NCBI GenBank assembly: GCA_032622095.1
Contig: CP136067.1
Coordinates: 39,661,549 to 39,725,548 of the forward strand
Origin: Siphonodentalium dalli
Taxonomy: Eukaryota > Mollusca > Scaphopoda > Gadilida > Siphonodentaliidae
Reading direction: 5' to 3'
DNA: 64,000 bases
Positions 55,951-64,000 of this stretch are shown here, in pieces. Numbering within the stretch: position 1 is the first letter of the stretch; every line of letters starts with the position of its first letter. The position numbers and the translations under genes are program-made. The notes below the pieces were generated by a model. The model was not told the DNA's origin, ran no database searches, and saw nothing but the letters and a program-made list of their open reading frames with translations.

Positions 55951-58200
55951 CTACAAGTAAGAGAGACACAGTATTAACACGAAGAATAATTTCTGCAAAC
56001 TGCAAATGTTGCGACGTAATTATAGCCTATAACTATAGCTGAACGACTGTTGGTGGGACTATACAAATAAGAGAAACACAATATTAACACGAAGGTAGGA
56101 TTTCCAGTGAGATGTACAAAGGTTGCGACGAAACTATAACATATAACTATAGTTGAACGGCTGTTGGTGGCACTACCAATAAGAGAAACACAATATTAAC
56201 ACGAATGTATGATTTCCAGTGAGATGTACAAAGGTTGCGACGTAACTATAACCTATAACTATAGCTGAACGGCTGTTAGTGGCACTACCAATAAGAGAAA
56301 CACATTATTAACACGAAGTTAGGATCTTCAGTGAGGTGTACACAGATTGCCATGTATATATCTTGTAACTATAGCCTATAACTGTAACTATAGGTTACAA
56401 TACACCAAATACAAATTAGTAGTGTGATTTCCCCTGACACTACCAAGCTAGAATCAGCATACAAAAAATTATGGCAGCTGAATGGTCAATGATACATGGA
56501 TGAAAAGTGCACGAAAAAATGCACAAATGTGTTTCCCGTCGAGAAACATCAATTGTAATACGACCCTGCCTAACTATGCTTAAAAGCCATGTCCTGATTG
56601 GCCAGTGGCCCGAGTTACCATGGCTATCTCGTTCCAGTTTTGTGGTACAATTCTACTTTTTCCAATTGTACCACGAAAAAAATCGGTTTATTCAGATCGC
56701 GCACGCGACTTTTCCCGTCTTTTCTAACTCCGCGCAAACGGGGCATCAACGGAGTACACCCGCACCCGTAATCCCTTTGAATTTTGCTACATCTTGACAA
56801 TCTTGCGAATTTTCTAGCGATTTGTCGCTTGAAACCAGTTTGGTTGCCAATGAATATGGTCCAAATGATGTTATGGTATATTGATATATGTTACGACCAA
56901 AGAAAGTTACTTAATAAGTATATTAAATGACAAAATAAATCCATGGGGCCGGGCTGTGCATTCGTCGATTCGAATCTCGATCATATTCGATATTTCGGAA
57001 TCAAGTTGAAAATGAAAGCGTTTGTTCACCAGTACAGAAGGGGAATAAGATTAGTTTAGTAAACTAGATCATTTAGATCGCTTTGTGTAAGGAAAATGGT
57101 CCATAGTCGATGATCATATTCATGTTGTCCCAACAACGTTCAAAACAGAAATGACCCAATCGTATTTCCTGTACAATTTAAATGAAACGCACGGGCGCCG
57201 CTGAAAACACATCGTTTTTTAGCCAATCACAACGATTATTTCTAGAAGAGGTGCCTCGAAAAGTCAACGGGGGAATTTCATAACAAGACAAGACATTACC
57301 AGAATACTCCATGCAAAGAAATCGAGTACGCCCAATACGAATTACACCACGAAATGTTTTCTCACCTGAGACCGAAAAAGCGCAACATTTCGTTGACTAT
57401 TCATTCGAATTGTGACCATAAACTTTCAGTCGTATTACAAAAGAAATAAATACACGGTGTATCGGTGTGTATGGTCAAGTTGTACCACAAAAAACTGATT
57501 GTAGGACTCCGCTACGCGTCGTCCTACAATCAGTTTTTTGTGGTACAACTTGACCATACACACCTCTACACCGTGTATTTATTTCTTAAATATTACCACA
57601 TGGTAAACGGTTATGGCTGTGCAAATAGCGAATAATTTTATGGGAGGTGTTTGTGTTTTTTTCGATGTCATTTTTTTCTCAATTTTAAGGGTAGTGTGAC
57701 GTTTTGTCAAGCTGCAGTGTGATTTACCACGTTCACACGTACTTTTGTGCACATTTCTGTGTGTCTAAAAGGACGTTCTTTAATTTCAAATACTCGTGCA
57801 GGGTCAAAGCTTGCCTGCGAATACAGGCCAGCGGGATTTGTTAACACTGAGGCCTATGTAAATCATTTGGTGTATTGTAACCTGTACGGATGGTGTCGAC
57901 AATACCAATAAGAGAAACCCAGTATTAACACGAAGGTAACATTTTCAGTGAGGTGTGCAAATGTTGCGATATACCTAGAGCATATAATTATAACTGAACG
58001 GCTGTTGGTGGCACTGCCAATAAGAGAAACACAATATTTACATGGAAGTAGCACTTCCAGTTAGATGTACAACGGTTGTGACATAAACATAGCATATAAC
58101 TATAACTGAAATGGATGATGAAACCAATAAGAGATACATCATTAACACGACGGTAAGATTTCCAGCGAGATATATACACAGTTGCTACGTAACTATAGCT
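55937..58200. repeat. About 112-bp tandem repeat built from an exon acceptor (array interrupted)
   Basis: Units with GCTGTTGGTGGCACTACCAA then TAAGAGAAACACAATATTAA and AACTATAGC-type ends recur near 56048, 56160 and 56272, then after an inserted element near 57890, 58002 and 58110. On the transcribed (-) strand each unit reads polypyrimidine, AG, TGCCACCAACAGCCGT, like the 3' splice site and first codons of exon 55829-55950. Confidence 0.88.
56393..57882. mobile_element. 1.49-kb TIR element inserted in the acceptor-repeat array
   Basis: GGTTACAATACACCAAAT (56393-56410) and its exact inverse (57865-57882) are the termini. The right subterminus ATAGGCCTCAGTGTTAAC (- strand) resembles that of MITE F, and both begin (TA)TAGGTTAC, so it is probably a longer relative. 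An internal perfect hairpin, TGGTACAACTTGACCATACA type, lies at 57468-57566. No transposase frame. Confidence 0.75.
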
Positions 58201-58298
58201 CGTAACTATAGCTTGTAACTATAACAAAATCCGCACGAAAAATACGAAGTTTGGACTTGAGGACCGGTGGGTGATGTATACATTGGATATTCACTCAC

Positions 58299-58446
58299 AT
58301 ATCTCAGCAGAATAAATGATGCTGATTGAAGAGTTCTTTCCGAGTCCTAGTTGGTTATATGTTCCAACCATAGCGTCGTATTGCATGAAGTAGTTCTCCG
58401 CTCCGACAAGGGTCGCTAAATGGTTACTGTCCTTGTCCATCTTGAT
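58299..58446 (-). CDS. CNTN: Contactin-like gene, FnIII exon (C-terminal part of first domain seen)
   Basis: The acceptor is TTATTTTATTTTAG and the donor GTGAGT. It encodes IKMDKDSNHLATLVGAENYF, MQYDAMVGTYNQLGLGKNSS and ISIIYSAEI. Y.VMVGTYNQLG.G..SSI...YSAE matches the F-G strands and the conserved YSAE linker that precedes the next FnIII domain in contactins. NSS is a potential glycosylation site. It enters in phase 0 and ends one base into a codon. Confidence 0.9.
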
Positions 58447-59899
58447 CTAAAATAAAATAAAAAATTGTAAGTTTAATTATGTATTCAAAAAATTATTATC
58501 TACTGAACTAATAGGTAAATATTCAGCTACATGTAAAATCAAATCATGCTACATTTGCGATAGATAATCGTCATATCACTTGCCTCAAGCAACCTACAAA
58601 TTAGAATTATCACCTGAACATCCGCCCTTCCAGACAGCCATGTGTCATACACTGCGGCGTCAGTGAATTCTCAAATTTTCAAATTTTCAAACTATTATGT
58701 ATGTTAAGGCAAATTATGTACGACTTTATGTTGTCATAAAAATCTACCTGATTGTCTGGTTTCCGCCGTCCACTCTGTTTAATTAAAAAACTACATTATA
58801 TAGGGCCGTCGTGACCTCACAATATTATTCCGATTTAGTCTTTCTAACTTGTCCATCAAACCAAACATTATATAAGATATCTACTTTAAGTTCATAATTT
58901 ATACCATTTTCAATTAAAATATCAATATAGTATATTTAACATTAACACCAACCAGCAAACCTGAAACTACATACGTCATCATATGTTCTTATTGTATTAT
59001 TTATTCAGGGGCAGCAGGAAGACGGCCAGTAGGTCATGCTGCTCCTGTACAATACTATTAATTCTTATCATCAATGCTTTGTTATTAATTCTCAATTATT
59101 GTACAAATAAACATCTACATCTACATCTAAAAGAGTACAACGTCACGAGGATTGAAGAAGTCAGAAGTTAAAACCAGTTCAAATAATATTAGTTCACGAT
59201 TTCATTTTGATTTTGGCATTCAATCATGACACAAATACACTCTCCCCGCAAGAGAAGAGTTCCAATGACCGGGAAAATAGTAGACATTTTTTGTTATCAC
59301 TGGACCCGTGCTATAAATATAATTAACGGAAGTGAGGTTCCGGCTCACATTTCCGAGGCTATTCTTGCAAGTTGCAAAGCAAACCAACATGAATATGGCA
59401 TGTACGGTGTCAGATTAAAGGCATAGAAGCGAAACCAAGAACCTATCCAGGCATGCATCATGTATGATTTTCGAAGTGCTGACGACAATGCACGGAATAG
59501 TTCTGTCAAGTTGAGTCATCTACAGCAAACACGGAAGCAGTATGATTGTATTCCATTGTTTTCTACTTTAGGAGATAATTTTGAGCACCATCTTACTCAG
59601 AATCATACTTGCTTACGTTCTATAATAAACAATTACTGATGGCACATGATTTATCAACACCCGAATCTACTATCATATGGCAGCATGAAGTTGTACATTA
59701 TGGTTGGCGAGGTTTACTTCTGGGTGAGGTAGCCATATTGGCAGCCATCTTGCTTTTCTTGAAATACTCATATTCCGCACCCACTTTATGTTATACGGCA
59801 CAACACCATAACATCTTTACGGTAAATATTTCATTTCACCTTCCTTGTTGCAGCATGTTGCTGGACTAAATTATACACCAGTGAAACATATATAATTAC
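58447..59899. other. Contactin-like intron
   Basis: At 58985-59125 sequence ending AATAAACATCTACATCTACA plus TCTAAAAG looks like the 3' end of a LINE with a CATCTA tail. Around 59735 CCATATTGGCAGCCATCTTG is a small GCCAT-rich patch. No other feature recognised. Confidence 0.45.
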
Positions 59900-59992
59900 C
59901 TCTCTCCACAGTCCATCTGATTGGTGTGTCCTAAGACGATAATACACGACGTATCCGAATCCAGGTCCGCCATACATTTCCGGCGTCAGAGA
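59900..59992 (-). CDS. CNTN: Contactin-like gene, most 5' exon in window (FnIII)
   Basis: The acceptor is TATTCTTCAG and the donor GTAATTATAT; length 93 nt, phase 0 at both ends. It encodes SLTPEMYGGPGFGYVVYYRL and RTHQSDGLWRE. PEMYGGPGFGYVVYYR resembles the C-C' strand region of a contactin FnIII domain. Contactins are GPI-anchored neural adhesion proteins with six Ig and four FnIII domains. The seven exons here (324 residues) cover about the last third. Earlier exons were not found between 60,000 and 64,000. Another FnIII adhesion family is possible but less likely given the GPI-like tail. Confidence 0.85.
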
Positions 59993-60090
59993 CTGAAGAA
60001 TATAGAGAAGGATATGATACAAAATATTTTCATAATACAATATGTTAATACATTATAATATAAGTGAATTGATGTTCGTATAAGTATTGT

Positions 60091-60219
60091 GTGGAGTGCC
60101 GTGGCCCACAGATATTTGGCACAATGGACCTCGCCACCACAAAGCCATATATATAAGACTTATATATATGTCTTTAGGTTGGTGGGTCTATTGTTCCAAA
60201 TACCTGTGCCGTGGCATAT
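60091..60219. repeat. Fold-back repeat
   Basis: GTGCCGTGGCCCACAGATAT plus TTGGCACAATGGACC is complementary to GGTCTATTGTTCCAAATACC followed by TGTGCCGTGGCA. The loop is TATATATAAG-rich. A small MITE-like hairpin. Confidence 0.6.
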
Positions 60220-60344
60220 GACGGCCGCCTACCCGGCACCCCTGACTAACAGATTACAATCAATACTGGCTACATCAATTATTTTTCAGATTAAATTAAT
60301 ATTTAAATTGGATTTAGGTATAGATATAGATTCCAGCGAATAAA

Positions 60345-61130
60345 CCGATATGTTTTAGATTTAGAGATTACATTAGTGACGTAGGTTCATAACTCTGAAC
60401 GTCTTGAGCGACGGTTTAGAGATTACATTGGTGACGTAGGTTCCTGGCCCTGAACGTCTGAAGCGACGGTTTAGATATTACATTAGTGACGTAGGTTCAT
60501 GGCCCCGAACGACTGAAGCGACGGTTTAAAGATTACATTACTGACGTAGGTTGGTGAACGTCTGAATCGACGGTTTAGAGATTACATTAGTGATGTAGGT
60601 TCCTGAACGTCTGAAGCGACGGTTTAGAGAATACATTAGTGACGTAGGTTCATGGTTCCTGAACGTCTGAATCGACGGTTTAGAGATTACAATAGTGACG
60701 TAGGTTCGTGGTTCCTGGACGTCTGAATCGACGGTTTAGAGATTACATTAGTGACGTATGTTTCTGAACGTCTGAAGCGACGGTTTAGATACTACATTAT
60801 CGATGCAGGTTCCCGAACGTCTGAAACGACGGTTTAGATATTACATTAGTGATGTAGGTTCCCGAACGTCTGAAGCGACGGTTTAGAGAATACATTAGTG
60901 ATGTAGGTTTCTAAACGTCTGAATCGACGGTTTAGAGATTACATTAGTAACGTAGGTTCATGACCTGAGCGTCTGAAGCTACGGTTTAGAGACTACAATA
61001 TTGACGTAGGTTCCTGAACGTCCGAAGCGACGGTTGTATTTACATTAGTGACGTAGTTTACTGAACGTCTGGACGGTTTCGAGAATGCATTGGTGACGTA
61101 GGTTCCTGGCCCTCGGTTTAGATATTGTAT
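60345..61130. repeat. Minisatellite of about 45-60 bp with TGACGTAGG
   Basis: About 15 units of GAACGTCTGAAGCGACGGTT plus TAGAGATTACATTAGTGACG and TAGGTTC vary in length through extra CCTGGCC/ATGGTTC segments. Most units hold one TGACGTAGG, close to a CRE half site. Confidence 0.9.
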
Positions 61131-62133
61131 TAGTGACCTATATGTTTATGGCCATGTTAATATCGATATTGGTGATGGTGATATACGGGAAGTAATTCAA
61201 TGAGAGATGTTACCACGTGATCACGGTGCCGCATCGCTGGGAAGAATGATTATACGAAAATTGGTCTTTGATGATATGAGCGATTGCATGCAATGTCGAA
61301 TAATCACCAATTCAAGGTATCGATATTTTGTGGTATGCCGAAAAGAATATCTTTGATTGAGGTGATGACCGGATTTTCCTGCATGATGCGAGATTGAAAA
61401 TAAAATCCATGTTAGTGTCGATGTAGCAACATAAGTAAGTATGTTAGTAACAATAATTGTAGTTCCAATGAATCTGGTAGTGGTATAGCAGGAAATATAG
61501 CTTCGAATTCGCAAAGCCATCAGGCCCATAATAGGTCCTTCTCAGTATTGGGTAAGCGCCAGACAAGACCAAACAGGTTCAATTTCTCACAGCTAATGGT
61601 TTCCGCATGTGAGGTCTGAACACATCATGACCATTTCTATACTGAATGGATTCCCCCACTCTGTTATAAAACAATACACCTGGATGGTCTATTATTCAGT
61701 CTGAGAGATGTTCAGGTAATAAAAGCAGACGACAGATCATAAACTTGGAGAAGAATTATATTTAGTCCGGGAGCTGATATGGTACCCCTGCACCCCACGG
61801 GACTTAACTTCACCCCACTCATCAGTTTTCTTTCTTATTATGTCTCTCAACTTTTAAGCAATGTTAACACGAATAAAGTGGCCGTGTAATCACCAGGCAA
61901 GATGGCCGCCGTTTAAGTTTGATGCAATTTATAGAGCGAAAATATTGCCAAATGTATACACATGTGTATATGTTTGTGAAGCTAAGGCACAATTTCACCT
62001 TTATAGGGCAACATTGGAAATCCCCGTCAAAAGATGTCCACCGGAAGTATAAAATATGACTATTTTTCACTAATATCTTCTAGATCAGTTCTTGCTGTTT
62101 GAAACTGGTTGAGAATTGTTATTTTATTTTGCA
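61131..62133. other. Unassigned region
   Basis: At 61640-61745 ATGGATTCCCCCACTCTGTT and ATAAAAGCAGACGACAGAT resemble 27450-27535 (ATGGATTCTCCCAATCAGTT, ATAAAAGCAGACAACAGAT), an otherwise unnamed dispersed repeat. No gene recognised on either strand. Confidence 0.4.
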
Positions 62134-62659
62134 CTAGCAGATTAGCCCGCCACTGGCGGGATTGGTCCCATGGCTTTGGTCGATCCATTAATTTTTGTTT
62201 TTCAAGGTAACCCCGTACAGGCACGCCGACAGCATGCTATCATTTGCGGGTACCCGTTTCAAGGTCATGTTGGTGGACAAAATAACCCGACAAAAATATT
62301 CCCCGTCCCGAGTTGACCATACATAACAAATTTCACGTCGATGTCACAGCTGACGACCGATATATCGCCCAAGGTCATTTGTGGGTACCCGTTTCAAGGT
62401 CAATGTCACCTCAGGCGGACACACTGACCCGACGAGGCCCTAAGTACGAAATTTCGTCTCGATATTCCCAGTGTCCGAGACGGTCGATTGAGCCGTATTT
62501 ATACTCGTGTATATAAACGCTCTTTAACAACGACACCGCAGATACGAACGCTCCTTAATCATTAACCCTTAGATAGCAAGTTTCAGCTCAATCGGTCGAG
62601 CCGTTTTCGAGTCTATAAAGGATATACACATATACGGAAGACTCAAAATATATGGTAGA
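62134..62659 (-). mobile_element. Helitron unit A of a two-unit array
   Basis: On the - strand the 3' end is hairpin CCCGCC-AGT-GGCGGG, then CTAATCTGCTAG-T. The 5' end is TCTACCATATATTTTGAGTC. The stem differs from the other Helitrons by paired changes. It contains TTCAAGGTCA twice. The forward left flank is A (62133). Confidence 0.78.
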
Positions 62660-63292
62660 CTAGCCGATGAGCCCGACGTTGTCCGGGCTATTCAAAAACC
62701 AAATTTCAAGTCGATAGCTCCACCCGTTTCCGAGATCTCGTCTGCTCATTCGCGAAGCTGGCGTCGCACGGGCTCGGCGATCCGATAATATTCGTATCCG
62801 GGGCAAGATACATTCACTTACCAAATTTTCAAGTCGATAGCTCTACCCGTTTCCGAGATCAGGTCTGCGCATGCGCGAAGCTGGCGTCGCACGGGCTCGG
62901 CGATCAGATAAAATTCGTATCCGGGGCAAGATACATTCACATAGCAAATTTCAAGTCGATAGCTCCACCCGTTTCAGAGATCTCGTCTGCGCATGCGCGA
63001 AGCTGGCGTCGCACGGGCTCGGCGACCCGATAAAATTCGTATCCGGGGCAAGATACATTCACATAGCAAATTTCAAGTCGATAGCTCCACCCGTTTCCGA
63101 GATCTCGTCTGCGCATGCGCTGCACGGGCGTCGCACGAGCTCGCCAATACGACAACGACGACCGCCTGGTCAAACTACACACATGTACCAAGTTTCGTCC
63201 CGATCGGTCGAGAATCGTAGATTTGTATTAATGACAGACAGACAAACAAACAGACAGACAGACAGACAGAGGTCTTCAAAATATATATGAGA
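62660..63292 (-). mobile_element. Helitron unit B of the array (family of 32399-32896)
   Basis: It abuts unit A without an intervening base. On the - strand it starts TCTCATATATATTTTGAAGA and ends AGCCCGGACAACGTCGGGCT, then CATCGGCTAG. Four 122-bp units, three with TGCGCATGCGC (62866, 62988, 63110), and a (CAGA)n tract at 63236-63270. The forward right flank is T (63293). Confidence 0.85.
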
Positions 63293-64000
63293 TTTATCAT
63301 GTTAACTCATCATTGTAGCAATGAAATGTCCCATTATTGGGGTCCCGACACTCAAAATTTCGATTTTTCATAATGCTGTATAAAATGTCACAAAAATCAC
63401 ATTGGGATTCTAGTCATATTTCAACAAGTGAGCATACGTGTGCAAAATATAAGTGAGTACATGTAATACCATTACCTATGAATAATCAAACTAAATGGAA
63501 CAAAAATGGTGGCCGAATAATGGCATATATTTCCCGGGCATGCCCCGAAATCGCTTACTAGTTGTGGTTTATGAATAAAATCGACTAATCTGCCTTCTAT
63601 ACAATGAATACTAAAATTTATGAAGCACCTTGTTTAATTGTTACTATTGTAACCACTGACATTACCAGAAATATTGGATTTTTCTCTCACAAACTAGAAT
63701 CCCAATATTGATTTTGAAGAAATTCTATACCGCATTCTGTAAGTTTTGAGGGAAGGGAAGGGGCTCGGATCCCAAGAATGGCATTTTTCATTGCTCCAAT
63801 GATCAATTAACATAACAAAATACAAAATAGAATCACAATTTCTGCCAGTTTCAAACAGCAGAAACAGAATTAGAAGATATTAGTAAAAAATAGTAAATTT
63901 TTCCAATTCCGGTGGCCATTTTGACGTCTATCTTGGGCGGGTAGTTAACATTTCGAACTAAAAGGCGGTATTATGTCTTAGCCTTTACAAAAATATACAC
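63293..64000. other. Unassigned sequence to window end
   Basis: AT-rich. TCACATTGGGATTCTAG at 63398 and CTAGAATCCCAATATTGAT at 63695 are inverted over about 16 bp and may be arms of a decayed element. Inner GAATCACAATTTCTG-type pieces are not convincing. No exon seen. Confidence 0.4.

Noticed and set aside
61221-61529. A minus-strand 102-codon frame as an upstream contactin exon
   Set aside because: The translation lacks any FnIII or Ig pattern and no acceptor/donor pair frames it.

Overview
The window is animal nuclear DNA. It is AT-rich, has short exons with GT/AG borders inside kilobase introns, is packed with DNA transposons, and carries one 100-N scaffold gap (29094-29193). I see no prokaryotic gene organisation. 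The repeat mix (Helitrons, hAT, TTAA-type piggyBac-like MITEs, a pogo element, a non-LTR fragment, a tRNA-derived SINE) and the GPI-tailed contactin suggest a marine invertebrate, possibly a bivalve mollusc. The taxon is inference.

Left third (about 800-27,400, + strand): twelve consecutive exons of PSMD2/RPN1, the largest base subunit of the 26S proteasome. All exon phases join cleanly and encode about 499 residues, from the end of the N-terminal region through the proteasome/cyclosome repeats. The 5' exons lie outside the window. The last coding exon (about 55 residues expected) is not seen before or after the gap. The introns hold a 2.66-kb pogo element with a transposase broken by two in-frame stops, five of the six paired-cassette TTAA MITEs in the window, a 1.56-kb TTAA element, two hAT/TIR elements and a partial copy of one PSMD2 exon.

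Middle (27,400-38,000): a possible 34-nt exon on the - strand, the gap, the terminal exon of an unidentified C2H2-type zinc-finger gene (+ strand), a head-to-tail array of three Helitrons, and a 5'-truncated LINE reverse-transcriptase fragment with one internal stop.

Right half (38,000-60,000, - strand): seven exons of a contactin-like cell-adhesion protein. In transcript order they encode the second half of one fibronectin III domain, two complete fibronectin III domains and a C-terminal hydrophobic GPI-signal tail with the stop codon. The upstream Ig and FnIII exons are not seen. Two introns of this gene contain tandem repeats whose unit includes the adjoining splice site. One is a 29-bp minisatellite beginning exactly at an exon's 5' splice site; the other is a roughly 112-bp repeat beginning at another exon's 3' splice site. 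The introns also hold hAT elements with perfect 8-bp target duplications, a 1.34-kb MITE-plus-spacer tandem array, and a 1.49-kb TIR element inserted into the acceptor array. A CRE-like minisatellite and a two-Helitron array follow at 60,300-63,300.

The most unusual recurrent signal is a 69-bp palindromic cassette. It is present in 15 full-length copies plus remnants, always about the same length, and usually paired with its own reverse complement. It rides in at least three element types with different termini.
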